Origin: Bugula neritina | Lineage: Eukaryota; Bryozoa; Gymnolaemata; Cheilostomatida; Bugulidae | Direction of reading: 5' to 3' | NCBI GenBank assembly: GCA_964035545.1 | Contig: OZ037766.1 | Span: 33,275,773-33,339,772, forward strand | DNA: 64,000 bases | Shown: positions 13,100-28,610 of the stretch, piece after piece | Layout: each line of letters begins with the position of its first letter | Position numbering within the stretch: the stretch's first letter is position 1 | Notes under the pieces: model-generated | Databases searched by the model: none | Seen by the model: the letters and a program-made list of their open reading frames with translations, nothing else | What the model was told of the DNA's origin: nothing | Translations under genes and position numbers: made by a program

Positions 13100-13119
13100 A
13101 TCAAATTGCTAGCTCGTAA

Positions 13120-13120
<1 letters not shown>

Positions 13121-13206
<86 letters not shown>
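13121..13206. repeat. (TA)n microsatellite
   Basis: About 43 TA dinucleotides lying between the two palindromes. Confidence 0.95.
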
Positions 13207-13212
<6 letters not shown>

Positions 13213-13394
13213 AGGAAAAGAGCAATTTAATTATATAGATGTTGTTTTATTGTACTACTAATAGTTTCATGCCTCTTCGGCACTCCTCAGGCACAATATA
13301 TTGTGCCTGAGGAGTGCCGAAGAGGCATGAAACTATTAGTAGTACAATAAAACAACATCTATATAATTAAATTGCTCTTTTCCTCAATAATATA
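13203..13394. mobile_element. Second perfect palindrome, 192 bp
   Basis: Two 96-base arms with no spacer, centred between 13298 and 13299. The sequence differs from the first palindrome but the architecture is the same: CTGAGGA, stem GTGCC/GGCAT with loop GAAGA, GAAAC, then ACAATAAAAC. It also sits between (TA)n tracts. It is probably another terminal segment of a hammerhead-bearing retroelement in head-to-head form; this is an inference. Confidence 0.6.
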
Positions 13395-13467
13395 ATTGCT
13401 CATTATTATACACATAATAATTTGAGCACTTTTTTATCGCTGTTTTTTAAAAATCTCACGATACAAT

Positions 13468-13597
<130 letters not shown>

Positions 13598-14029
13598 CAG
13601 ATATTTTTCTAATAATATATCATAGCAATATTATACCAACTATACCACTTCAATACATATTATCATACTACATATATAATATTATATAGATAGCAACTTG
13701 CATAAAATGTTATATTATATTAAACTAGTTTAAAGCCAACAAATGTAAAGCTTAATGTGTGTCTACTGTTGTAATCAAAATATCATTTTACTTGGTTTTA
13801 CTTTTTTAAAACAATATTTCTTATGTTATAGAGTTATTTTACCAACTCTTTCAAAAAGAAAACTTATTTTGAGCAACTGCAAAACAATGTTTAAATCTCA
13901 CATATTAGTCCAAGAATCATTAAAACTTGCTATCATGCCTTACCAAGTTGAAGTGTGATTTACCTCATATATACTGCGACAAACTGGCTAATTGAAATTA
14001 CTGAGTGCTAATGCAAACTAAACTGACGG
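13598..14029. other. AT-rich spacer, nothing seen
   Basis: No supported exon, RNA gene or repeat. Confidence 0.5.
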
Positions 14030-14157
14030 GCAGCTGTAGGTAGCTGTAGGTAGCTGCAGGTAGCCGCAGGTAGCCGCAGGTAGCCGCAGGTAGCCGCAGG
14101 GAGCCGCAGGGAGCCGCAGGTAGCCGCAGGGAGCCGCAGGGAGCCGCAGGTAGCCTA
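14030..14157. repeat. 10-bp GC-richer minisatellite
   Basis: About 12 copies of GGTAGCCGCA with variants GGTAGCTGTA and GGGAGCCGCA. It stands out in base composition from the AT-rich surroundings. Confidence 0.9.
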
Positions 14158-14395
14158 TACTCAACTTTACAAAGTGCAGGTATTCGTAAACTTTTTATAT
14201 CAACAGTATTTACCTAACAACTGAATAGAAATAATTGTTTGGAAAGTAAATAAAGTAAACAATGACGCAGGTTGGTAAATATTACGGTTTTCAATCTACT
14301 CTTACATGTTGAGTACTTGAGAGCTGGGAACTGACTCTGCCCTGCCAGGTGGCGTAGTGGGTGTTGATATAGTCAGGGTTGTCCCCCCTCATATG

Positions 14396-14592
14396 TTGTT
14401 TGTGTTGATATATTGATATCTAGTGAGTATGCATTGATATCTACTCAGTATCATTGATATCTAGTGAGTATACATCGATATCTACTCAGTATATATTGAT
14501 ATCTACTCAGTATATATTGATATCTACTGAGTATCATTGATGTCTAATGAGTATACATTGACATCTACTCAGTATATATATTGATATCTATT
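14396..14592. repeat. Repeat of TTGATATCTACTCAGTAT type
   Basis: About ten imperfect copies with a 17-20 bp period, alternating CTACTCAGTATA and CTAGTGAGTATA, upstream of the collagen gene. Confidence 0.75.
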
Positions 14593-14899
14593 TAAGCATG
14601 AGTATATTGCTAACTACTCAGCCTAATGTATTATACAATTTACACCACTCACTATATTTAATAATATCCTATTAAGTGTATATATGTATTTTTTATTACC
14701 CTTATTCTTTACTAAGGCTTTGGAAATAAAAGAGAAAGCCTGCATTCTTATCACAAAGGAGTAGAGATGAAATCACATCTCTTACTAGTGTCTGTTATCT
14801 ATAATGTTTAAACTAGCATAGATAATATGTGAGTTTTCTTAATAGATCATGTAGCAATAGTTAGAGATTCAGTTTATAGATGGGTGCAAGGGTAGCAGT

Positions 14900-17800
14900 A
14901 TGACTAACTACACAGGTTTGTTATATAATATAATCATATTTACATATAAGTATTGTAGCCTACTGTATGTATGTAATATATAGTATATACCTCAATGTAC
15001 AGAGCTATATTGAAGTAGAATATTATTCTCTGTCTTTCAACGTTCCTAGTGGCAGTCCTCTGTGTGATACTCGGATATTTATCAAGTATTGTCATAGAAG
15101 AGCAGCGGTTAGACTCAGCAGTTGAAACTTTGGAGCAAAAACTGAAAACTCAAGTGGAAGAACTGAAAACTCAACAAACAGTTCTGCATTCAATACTTTT
15201 GGCTGTGAGTATATGGTACACTTTATAGCTGCATGTAGCATTAGTGGTCACAACTCTAAATAATGTGGGTCATATAATAGCCAACTGTAACATATAAAAA
15301 AAAAAAAATTATATATAATTTTTTTTGGATATAAGTGGGAGAATGAGTTATAAAGCACCTCATATACTGTCTGATTTGTATTATATGATGAAATTAGTCT
15401 CTTTAAACTATACTTTTTCAGAACAGAGCTATACACGTTGGTAGTTCTACAACATAGTTATACATGGAAACAATAGCAATAAGTTGATTATCTCCCTTGT
15501 GTATGTATATAACATCACTGCTTCTTACTAAGCAAATAATATTTGTATTATAGGATTTATTAAAACCTACGAGCTCCATACAAACTACACTATAGCATAC
15601 AAACTATACTATAGCTTACAAACTACACTATAGCATACAAACTACACTATAGCTTACAAACTACACTATAGCTTACAAACTATACTATAGCTTACAAACT
15701 ATACTATAGCTTACAAACTACACTATAGCTTACAAACTACACTATAGCTTACAAACTACACTATAACTTACAAACTACACTATAACTTACAAACTACATT
15801 ATAGCTTACAAACTACACTATAACTTACAAACTACACTATAACTTACAAACTACACTATAGCTTACAAACTATACTATAGCTTACAAACTATACTATAGC
15901 TTACAAACTATACTATAGCTTACAAACTATACACTATAGCTTACAAACTACACTATAGCATACAAACTACACTATAGCTTACAAACTACACTATAGCTTA
16001 CAAACTACACTATAACTTACAAACTACACTATAGCATACAAACTACACTATAGCTTACAAACTACACTATAGCTTACAAACTATACTATAGCTTACAAAC
16101 TACACTATTGCTTACAAACTACACTATAGCTTACAAACTATACTATAGCTTACAAACTACACTATAGCTTACAAACTACACTATAGCTTACAAACTACAC
16201 TATAGCTTACAAACTACACTATAGCTTACAAACTACACTATAGCTTACAAACTACACTATAGCTTACAAACTATACACTATAGCTTACAAACTACACTAT
16301 AGCTTACAAACTACACTATAGCTTACAAACTACACTATAGCTTACAAATTACACTATAGCTTACAAACTATACACTATAGCTTACAAACTACACTATAGC
16401 TTACAAACTACACTATAGCTTACAAACTATACACTATAGCTTACAAACTACACTATAGCTTACAAACTACACTATAGCTTACAAACTACACTATAGCTTA
16501 CAAACTACACTATAGCTTACAAACTACACTATAGCTGACAAACTACACTATAGCTGACAAACTACACTATAGCCTACAAACTACACTATAGCTTACAAAC
16601 TACACTATAGCTTACAAACTACACTATAGCATACAAACTACACTATAGCTTACAAACTACACTATAGCTTACAAACTATACTATAGCTTACAAACTACAC
16701 TATAGCTTACAAACTACACTATAGCTTACAAACTACACTATAGCTTACAAACTACACTATAGCTTACAAACTATACTATAGCTTACAAACTACACTATAG
16801 CTTACAAACTATACTATAGCTTACAAACTACACTATATCTTACAAACTATACTATAGCTTACAAACTACACTATAGCTTACAAACTATACTATAGCTTAC
16901 AAACTACACTATAGCTTACAAACTATACTATAGCTTACAAACTACACTATAGCTTACAAACTACACTATAGCATACAAACTATACTATAGCTTACAAACT
17001 ATACTATAGCTTACAAACTACACTATAGCATACAAACTACACTATAGCATACAAACTACACTATAGCATACAAACTACACTATAGCATACAAACTACACT
17101 ATAGCTTACAAACTACGCTTTAGCTTACTAACTACACTATAGCCTACAAACTACACTATAGCTTACAAGCTACACTATAGCTGACAAACTACACTATAGC
17201 TTACTAACTACACTATAGCTTACAAACTATACACTATAGCTGACAAACTATACTATAGCTTACAAACTATACTATAGCTTACAAACTACACTATAGCTTA
17301 CAAACTATACTATAGCTTACAAACTACACTATAGCTTACAAACTATACTATAGCTTACAAACTACACTATAGCTTACAAACTATACTATAGCTTACAAAC
17401 TACACTATAGCTTACAAACTATACTATAGCTTACAAACTACACTATAGCTTACAAACTATACTATAGCTTACAAACTACACTATAGCTTACAAACTATAC
17501 TATAGCTTACAAACTACACTATAGCTTACAAACTACCCTATAGCTTACAACCTATACACTATAGCTTACAACCTATACACTATAACTTACAAACTATACA
17601 CTATAGCTTACAAACTACACTATAGCATACAAACTACACTATAGCTTACAACCTATACACTATAGCTTACAACCTATACACTATAACTTACAAACTATAC
17701 ACTATAGCTTACAAACTACACTATAGCATACAAACTACACTATAGCTTACAAACTACACTATAGCTTACAAACTATACTATAGCTTACAAACTACACTAT

Positions 17801-20155
17801 AGCTTACAAACTACACTATAGCATACAAACTACACTATAGCTTACAAACTACACTATAGCTTACAAACTATACTATAGCTTACAACCTATACACTGTAGC
17901 TTACAAACTATACACTATAGCTTACAACCTATACACTATAACTTACAAACTACACTATAGCTTACAAACTATACACTGTAGCTTACAAACTACACTGTAG
18001 CTTACAAACTACACTATAGCTTACAAACTATACACTGTAGCTTACAAACTACACTATAGCTTACAAACTACACTATAGCTTGCAAACTACCCTATAGTTT
18101 ATCACCTAACCCTCTATTATAGCTGTTAAACACTGATGCACCCAGGAGCCAATGGGAACTACCTAAGGAAAGTGATGGAACTTCTTTGGTGAACTTGGCA
18201 AAGCAGCTGCAGGTTCAGGGTATGCCTAAAGTTAATATGTTCATATTATATATCAATTATTTATATTCATATAATAATATAATGAGATTTTATTCTTCAG
18301 TCTCAAGTGAATAAATGCATTGGCTAAGTAAGTAATTATACATAAATTTGTTGGTGTATGCTAATCCAGGTAATAAAACATTTGGTTTATTGCCTCATAG
18401 AGATTTTACAGCTGCTTAGAAGTGTTGTACAATAACTTTTCAGAATTAAAACGTGCTGGAGAGTGTGAAGGAAAAGTTGGACAAAAAGGAGCAAAAGGAG
18501 AAAAAGGAGAATTTGGTTTACCTGGCTTGAGTGGGTTGCCTGGTGAAAACGGATTGAAAGGTGAAACTGGAGCATTAGGAGAAAAAGGAGAATCTGGTTC
18601 TAAGAGAGAGACTGGTTCAAGGGGAAAACCTGGTTCTAAGGGAGAGACTGGTGCAAGTGGAAATCCTGGTTCTAAGGGAGAGACTGGTGCAAGTGGAAAA
18701 CCTGGTTCTAAGGGAGAGACTGGTGCAAGTGGAAATCCTGGTTCTAAGGGAGAGACTGGTGCAAGTGGAAAACCTGGTTCTAAGGGAGAGACTGGTGCAA
18801 GTGGAAAACCTGGTTCTAAGGGAGAGACTGGTGCAAGTGGAAAACCTGGTTCTAAGGGAGAGACTGGTGCAAGTGGAAAACCTGGTTCTAAGGGAGAGAC
18901 TGGTGCAAGTGGAAAACTTGGTTCTAAGGGAGAGACTGGTGCAAGTGGAAAACCTGGTTCTAAGGGAGAGACTGGTGCAAGTGGAAAACCTGGTTCTAAG
19001 GGAGAGACTGGTGCAAGTGGAAAACCTGGTTCTAAGGGAGAATCTGGTTCTAAGGGAGAGACTGGTTTTAAGGGAGAGACTGGTTTTAAGGGAGAGACTG
19101 GTTTTAAGGGAGAAGCTGGTGCAAGTGGAAAAGATGGAGAAGTCGGCCCAAAGGGAGAAAAAGGTGCCATGGGTAGTGCAGTTGATGCAGGCGCTGTCTA
19201 CACAAGATGGGGGAGAACAACATGCGATACCCATTCAGATGTTGTGTATGTGGGTGAGAGATGCTACTCTGTACATTGGAACTTTTGTTGATTACATCCA
19301 TTTTAAGATAAGCTATAATAAAGAACATTGGTATTTAACTCCATCTAACTTCAAAATAGCTGCTCATGTGATCAATGTATTAGTTTTGTTTCAGGTTAGA
19401 GTAATACTGCATGCCTGTATTGTTAGTCTAATCAGCGCTGTCTCTTTACTAGGTTTTGCTGCCGGGGAGCTCTATAATAATCACGGAGGGGGAGTGAACT
19501 ACCAGTGCTTACCATCTGACCCTCAGTACAACAAGGTGTACCCTGGTGATTTCGAAGGTTCATTTATACGTGGCGCAGAGTATCAGTCCTTTAGTTATGG
19601 AATATTCCCCGATCCAGCATTTCAACAGAATGTACCATGTGCCAGATGTTATACTAAAAACAGACCAGCTGTTATGATGATTCCAGCCAAGAGAACTTGT
19701 CCCTCGACATGGACTGTAGAGTATGAAGGTGATTTTGTTTCTACTATAGTTTTGTATTATAATTTTATAGTCGGTAAATTAAAAAGAAACTGGGCAGTAA
19801 TAGGATGCAGCAAGTTCCACATGCGACACTATATATACAATCACTAAATTCTATGTTATCTATTTTTGCTGAGTATTGGTAATCTTTTTAAGCAAGGCAG
19901 CTTATAAACTAAACAGTGTTGATATGTAGTTGTAATTCTGAAGGTTACTTGATGGCTGAGAGAGATGTCAACAAACACTCCTCAACTTACGAATGCGTAG
20001 ACGCTAGCCCAGAGTACATCAGAGGCATGGAAGCCAACAACGATGGAGCTTTATTTTACTTTATCAAAATGACTTGTGCTGAAGAAGGGACTACTGGACA
20101 TTGCCCTCCATACATAGCAAATTACCAGCTCACTTGCGTCGTCTGCTCCAAGTAG
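14900..20155 (+). CDS. Transmembrane short-chain collagen C4-like protein
   Basis: Exons: 14900-14915, 15050-15204, 18123-18219, 18444-19253, 19453-19728, 19944-20155. Phases agree, giving 521 aa. Order: a short N-terminus, a hydrophobic signal anchor near residues 6-21 (VAVLCVILGYLSSIVI), a heptad-like coiled coil to about 57, a linker, a Gly-X-Y collagen domain from about residue 92, then a C-terminal non-collagenous domain beginning GAVYTRWGRTTC and ending ELTCVVC-like (YQLTCVVCSK). That domain, with CLP-DP, VPCA-C and GALLYF-like blocks, is typical of animal short-chain collagen C4/spongin-related proteins. It is likely a trimeric, type II, cell-surface or shed extracellular protein. Exon 1 is the weakest call because its donor is GTTTGT. 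One Gly-X-Y break (an Arg in place of Gly) falls at 18606-18608. Confidence 0.85.
15560..18108. repeat. 2.5-kb array of a 19-21 bp unit in collagen intron 2
   Basis: About 130 copies of CTTACAAACTACACTATAG with variants (ACTATAC, CATAC, AACCTATACAC). It fills nearly all of the intron between coiled-coil exon 2 and exon 3. Each copy ends in CTATAG|C, like the real acceptor ATTATAG|CTG at 18122. Confidence 0.95.
18632..19027 (+). repeat. Coding minisatellite, 36 bp x 11, in the collagen domain
   Basis: Eleven nearly identical copies encode GSKGETGASGKP (variants NP and KL). They keep the Gly-X-Y triplet register and account for nearly half of the triple helix. Similarity at the DNA level suggests recent slippage or unequal exchange. 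Confidence 0.95.
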
Positions 20156-20393
20156 TTATAATAGAATACCTGACTGTAATAAGACAACAGCTGTGTCTAC
20201 TGTAATCAAATGCTATTCAATTTTTATCATAAAGCAACTCAATTTTAAATTATGTATTTTCTTGTTACATAAAATTGCTTTAGAGACATAGAGATCACTG
20301 TACAACTTTTTGTAGAAAATATATATACATGATTTATACAGCCTAAATTTCTCTTCTCAGTACAGCCCAAGTGTATTGATGAGTTTACCCAGT

Positions 20394-20465
20394 GGTCCCG
20401 TGGTGTAATGGTTGGCACACTTGCTTGCAAGCCAGAGGTCTCCAGTTCGATTTTCAGTGGGGGCA
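20394..20465 (+). pseudogene. tRNA-like sequence, probably a pseudogene or SINE head
   Basis: The 5' half GGTCCCGTGGTGTAATGGTT looks like a Gln/Glu-type tRNA D arm with an intact A box. The centre (CTTGCTTGCAAGCCAG) resembles an Ala-TGC anticodon arm with one base missing. The T arm (CAGTTCGATTTTC) and the acceptor stem pair poorly, so function is unlikely. Confidence 0.5.
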
Positions 20466-21507
20466 AAATTATTTTTCACCAAGTTTTGCTAAGTTATTGG
20501 TATTACCATACACGAAATTATACGATTTATTTCTGTTACGGATCACACTAAAATAGTTTATTCTTGCATGCATTTTTATCTAGAGAGATTTTGCATGTAA
20601 ACTACATTGGAATAAAAGCATGCATTAGCTCTCAATCCTTTACTTTGCTAGTATATAGATTAGAAGATCGAGTTGTGTTGCACCTCCTTATTTCTGCACT
20701 TCATATACTAAATACTCTATACACGCATCTTCTTATCAACAGAGTTGGTTGCTAGGTGATAGGGTCATGCATATGAGTAAGAGTTTATAATTGTTACCAC
20801 AAGACTTGCTTAATGCACTTTCTACCTGCAGTAAGCAATATTTCGCTGCTCTATTACTGTTTATTCAATAAACGTAGCTAGTTCATAAAGGAACAGTTCG
20901 AAGACTCCAAATAAATCAGCACAACTAGTAGCTGTAATTAGATCGCTGGTGTTTTAATTGCATGCTGAAAAAGTACATTAAAACTAATGTTTTGTATGCA
21001 ATGTATTTACTATAGTGCGCCTTATTTTGTATCTCATCTAGCTCATTCACATTTTACCACCAATTGTTGCTTTCAAAATTTGTTCCCCAACACGCCCTAG
21101 AATATCCCATGTGACCATCACCAGCACAATATTTTAAATAAAATCTTAATTTTGAAAAGGAAAGGCACTTTCCATGCTGTATCAACTGCAAATTTTTAAT
21201 ATAATATAAAGACATTTTCTCAGGTGTGATCCTATAACTTAAAGGAGAAGCTGTAGGGGTGGGCATTGCTTCATTTTTTATTAACACAAAAGCATGCAAT
21301 ATTTTTTAATTGTGCCAAAAATATAACCACTTTTACCTAATTATTTGAGGTTTTTTCAGACCTACAAAATATAACTCTATACTTATGATGTGATGAGAAC
21401 TCATTTGTATCATATAGTATATTAAAATTACATAGTACAATGAGAAGTTAACTATATATCATATGCTAGTATATTGCACGAATTGGTATTACAGTGGTAT
21501 TACATGA
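20466..21507. other. Collagen 3' flank and spacer, nothing else seen
   Basis: Holds the collagen 3' untranslated flank. I see no other exon or repeat array. An AATAAA lies near 20867, but its link to the collagen transcript is not established. Confidence 0.4.
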
Positions 21508-22531
21508 TTAGTTGTAAAATGTTTCACACATAAAAGCTGCAAGATTATTGCAATCTTTCTGCACGTATCTTATATTTTCCTGGTTTGGTGACGAGACTAC
21601 ACACTGTGAAGCATTAGTTTGGTGCTGAGACTACACACTGTGAATCATCTGTGATGTTTTTGGGTTCATAACGTGCCCAGTCCCCAAGTCCCATCAGCTT
21701 GGTTTGGCCACCTGCAACATGCCATTTGCAACAACCTTCGTAGCTCTAAGCTCCAATCCATACAAGGGAATTCCTTAGACCTTTCCACTTTGTAGAGCAC
21801 GAATAATTAGGTGTGAGTAAGTATGAGAGTAACACTGTGAACAAAGTAAGTAACACTGTGAACAGAGTAAGTAAAATAAAGAATTTACTTGGATGAGTTT
21901 TCCTAGCATGTTCCATCCAGTAAAGAGAGTCCATAGTGTCAAACACAGTATGTCTGCCACCTTCAGACCTACAGAAGTCTTTAGTGTCTACCAGTTCTTT
22001 GAGATGCTGCTGAATATTTTGAGGCATGAGGTTGAGTAGCGGCTCCAGAGGTGGCTATCAGGGCAGAATATCTGACCTTGAATATAATTACTTACACTAA
22101 GTTTACGAAAGAAATATGTTGGAAAAACATTTTAGATAACTTATTTTGAATTATGTTTCCCACAACGAAAGTAGTTTTCTAAAAAAGCATATCATTTAGG
22201 TTAACAAGTTTCAAAAGTTAAATATTTGTATTACTCTATTGAATTACACTACCATATGCACAATCTAAGGTCACGACTGTAGTTATAAGGATAGTCAGTC
22301 TAAAGTCGACTGTTGAAATGCTGAAGTCAGTAGTGGCAGATCATATACAGTCATTGCTTTAATTCTCCTTCCACAATGAAACCAACAATTTTAATATTTT
22401 TTAGAGCTTCAATAAAATAAACTCAGTATTTTAGAAGTTAGTTTAATTAGCATACCATGCTTACCTCCAGACTTTGCAATGCACAGGGTGACTGCAAGTA
22501 CCCAATATACTGGAGAGAGTTTATAATACAT
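21508..22531 (-). pseudogene. C-type lectin pseudogene
   Basis: Same three-exon plan as the two other lectins in the window. Exon 1 (22465-22531) is intact: MYYKLSPVYWVLAVTLCIAK, a signal peptide, phase-1 donor. Exon 2 (21889-22076) is 188 nt against 186 in its paralogues. A 2-base insertion after the codons for KNW gives an immediate stop, while the next frame continues DTKDFC and ends HARKTHP. Exon 3 (about 21508-21790) has an in-frame TAG after LVWIGA. It also carries a partial tandem duplication of about 40 bases (TGTGTAGTCTC occurs twice) before the normal end CNNLAAFMCETFYN. The exon 3 acceptor is not recognisable. Three independent lesions make this a decayed gene rather than a sequencing slip. 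Confidence 0.8.
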
Positions 22532-22534
22532 TGT

Positions 22535-24306
22535 CAGTACAACTCAGGAGTTGGCATGAAGTGAGTTCTGTTTCTATAGTGGTTAGTATGCTGCAGTAAG
22601 CCAACAGGTAAAGGTTCATTGGACAAAGAGTTTTGTATTACATCAACACAAACCAAAGGAACTTGTAATGCTGCACTTGAGAGAAACAATATAACAGTGA
22701 TGTGTCAATGCTGCTGAAATACAAGATGACGCAATGCTGAATTATAAGTGAATATAAAAGGCTCGTTTTTAAAATTGTGATTAATAATTATTTGTTGCTT
22801 TAAATTATTGTAAAAATATGACTTCTTATTGCATATCAGTGTTTTATGAATTCTATATTATGGCTATAATAAACACTGTAATGTATATACACAGAGTAGT
22901 AGCTTATGAATATTCATCTCTGTTTTCAGTAATCAGACGTAGAAAGAGTTATTGCTGTAAGTACTATAGCATGCAACCCTTTCAGCCAAAGCGATATTGA
23001 TTATGTATTGATATTGATTGACTTATATACGCAGGAAGTTTTAATATGTTATCAAATCATCCTTCAAGTGAACCGGAATACATCTCTGACATAATGCACT
23101 GAGCAATTATTGTAATAATTTGACCAGTGAAGCACTTATAACACTAATTAAGTTATGAATTATTACTGCTAGAAAAACTGTTAGGCTGTTAGGCTATTTT
23201 TTTAAATAAAACCATAACCATAGTGACCACATATTCTTTAATGCCTTGTATTAAATCTGTTCAGAGGTATATTTATACTTGCTGTTGTACTTAGCCATGT
23301 GTTGCATAACGTAACAGCTAGCTAGCTAGCATACCCAACTAAATCAACAATATTGCATATAGAACTATTTCAGCTATAAGAAAACTTTTTTTTATTTTAT
23401 AAAATATTTTACTAAAGATGTTATTGCATAACAGTTCTCTTTTATAACAATAATATAATATTTATAACTCATCAATGCGATATAATTTATATATTTCGGT
23501 TCTTAGTTTTAGCTTTTGATTAGGTGCTGATATTATAATATATAATTTAAATTAATATGTTATGTTATATATTTATACTACCAAAATTATATGTTTTGCG
23601 TGTATGTGTTTCTATTAGCTATAATAGCAAAAGAAATGTATCAAATAAAACAGTAACAAGTGCTATATACCAACTACACTAGCAGCTACAGTAAGTACAG
23701 CCACATGCAACTATACACTTACAATTACATAACAGCTATAACACTTACAATTACACTCACCGCTATAACACTTACAAATACACTAACAGCCATAAATAGT
23801 AGTGAGCTATATATGTCTGTATATTTATGAATAAGTCACAGTTTTTGTTCCATCCTCTGTCAGCATGTAAACATGGCACGGATGTATTTTTATAGACTAA
23901 AGCACTAGCACAAGCATGCAGTGATGGTATCACTGGTCATGAATTGCTAAATAAAGATTTGATAAAAACTCAATAAGTATTAATTAAGATAAAATTCTAA
24001 TGTATTTAAATGAAAGTTGTTTTAAGCTCAGTTTTTTTCGCCCTGAGGAAATACATTTCTGTACTTGCTCATTGTAAATAAAAACATAGTTGGTAATTGA
24101 CAAATTATATAGAAAAACTTTAATTGTATAATATAAAATTATTTCACAAGAAACTTTATATTCAATGCTATATAATTATATAATGTGTCTTAATTATCAC
24201 AACTTTTATGTTTAAATTTATGTCAAAGTCATGCAAAATGTAACTTGAATGTTATTCAACACCATTTTAGCCATTCATAGAAACAGGAATGTCAGATTCC
24301 ATGACT
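22535..24306. other. AT-rich spacer
   Basis: No exon supported. A few loose copies of CACTTACAATTACACTAACAG lie at 23685-23790. Nothing else stands out. Confidence 0.5.
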
Positions 24307-25452
24307 TCATCTTTGGACAGCTGACTCAAGATATGCTGCTGTATTTAGCTGCCGGGCATGTCTTGCTGCGTCAATCGGAGTCTGTTCATTGTCATTTCTC
24401 ACACTCATCACTTGTTGTATGTCTTCTAGAGAGAGTTTATCCATCATTAGTCTTAGCGCCTCTGTTTGACCCTCAGCAGAGAACACGTGCACAGGTGTGT
24501 CACCGTCTATATTCCTTATCACCAACAGCTTTCTCAACTCCTCCCCTGTCACATAGTCTAGCACATGTGTTACTGAAATAGCACTTCCTCTCAAGGCTAG
24601 GTGGTGCAGGGGTGTCTTACCTTCACCTTCTTGAGCACTGAGAAGGTGATATTGCCCTGGTGCTGAAACTAAATCCAGAATGCATGTTATAGTCTCTGTG
24701 TAATTCTTGAACGCGGAGTTGTGAATAGGCAGATCACCGTGATTATTTCTTTTTTTCAACAAACTGATAAACTGAGTGGAGGATACAGTTCTTGCAATAA
24801 GTTTTATCATTTCAGGGAGACCATGAAACGCGCAGGTGTGCAAAGGCGTGTTGCCATACTTATTACATTTGATCAGTTGTTGAAACAACTCTTCTGGTTC
24901 TACAGAGCTTATGATACTACTAGCAATCTCTAAATGGTCCTTGGCTAGAGCGTTTTGTAGAGCTGTATAGCCAATATTGTCTTGAATAGTGAGAAGGCTA
25001 GATAACTCTTGCTGTGGTAAGGAAGTTAGCATGCAGTGTACAACTTCTGCGTTACCTTCAACTGCAGCTCTGTGTAAGGCAGTCTCCCCCTTTGAATTCT
25101 GCACTCTCAGGACCGTGTACGCGTCAGCTGGTGCTAGCAGGTTTGTCATAGTTCTTAAAGTATCTGTGTAACCCTTGTGAGCTACAAGGTGCACCGCTGT
25201 GTTATCTCCTATGTTCTGGATACAGAGAAGAGAGCACAAGTCAGTAGTAGACACAGATAGTAGCATACATCTGAGACTCTCTCTATATTCAGCAGAGTCT
25301 GCTGCTCTGTGTATGATGGTCCAGCCCCTCTCATCCTTCTCTCCCAACACTCTGTATAAGTCATCTGGTGTCAGTAGTGTTAGCATATGTTGAAGCTGTT
25401 CAGGATATCCCAATAGTCCATTTAGCTGGTGCCATTCACAAGTGAGAGACAT
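24307..25452 (-). CDS. Intronless ankyrin-repeat protein, 381 aa
   Basis: A single open frame from ATG at 25452. From about residue 40 it holds nine repeats with a 39-residue period instead of the usual 33. Each has the ankyrin signature G-x-T-x-L/V-H (WTIIHRAA, NTAVHLVA, ETALHRAA, YTALQNAL, NTPLHTCA, DLPIHNSA, KTPLHHLA, DTPVHVFS, QTPIDAAR). The extra six residues lengthen the second helix/loop (pattern LL-x7-LL). There is no signal peptide, membrane segment or added catalytic domain, so this is a scaffold for protein binding in the cytoplasm or nucleus. Partners are unknown. It sits alone between lectin loci and lacks introns in an intron-rich region, suggesting retroposition or an intronless family. 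Confidence 0.85.
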   Translation of the reverse strand: MSLTCEWHQLNGLLGYPEQLQHMLTLLTPDDLYRVLGEKDERGWTIIHRAADSAEYRESLRCMLLSVSTTDLCSLLCIQNIGDNTAVHLVAHKGYTDTLRTMTNLLAPADAYTVLRVQNSKGETALHRAAVEGNAEVVHCMLTSLPQQELSSLLTIQDNIGYTALQNALAKDHLEIASSIISSVEPEELFQQLIKCNKYGNTPLHTCAFHGLPEMIKLIARTVSSTQFISLLKKRNNHGDLPIHNSAFKNYTETITCILDLVSAPGQYHLLSAQEGEGKTPLHHLALRGSAISVTHVLDYVTGEELRKLLVIRNIDGDTPVHVFSAEGQTEALRLMMDKLSLEDIQQVMSVRNDNEQTPIDAARHARQLNTAAYLESAVQR

Positions 25453-25523
25453 GGTTGTTGTTTAGTTCTGGTTTGTTTCTCTCCGATAGTAATTGATACA
25501 CTGTGAGCCCCACTCAGCGCTAG

Positions 25524-25675
25524 TCGACATGGACAATGTAACCAGTCGACATGGACAATGTAACCAGTCGACATGGACAATGTAACCAGTCGATATGGAC
25601 AATGTAACCAGTCGACATGGACAATGTAACCAGTCGACATGGACAATGTAACCAGTCAATATGGACAATGTAGCC
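25524..25675. repeat. 22-bp minisatellite upstream of the ankyrin gene
   Basis: Seven copies of AGTCGACATGGACAATGTAA plus CC, starting about 70 bp before the ankyrin start codon in its promoter or 5' UTR. On the gene's strand each copy reads GGTTACATTGTCCATGTCGA, adding upstream start-like and hairpin-free sequence. A regulatory role is unproven. Confidence 0.85.

Positions 25676-28610
<2,935 letters not shown>

Noticed and set aside
18406-19847. Long overlapping frames of Pro/Ser, Leu/Ser and Val/Arg repeats around the collagen exon
   Set aside because: Other-frame shadows of the 36-bp collagen repeat; they ignore the splice sites and lack family motifs.
20394-20465. Functional tRNA gene
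   Set aside because: Acceptor and T stems do not pair and the anticodon loop is one base short.
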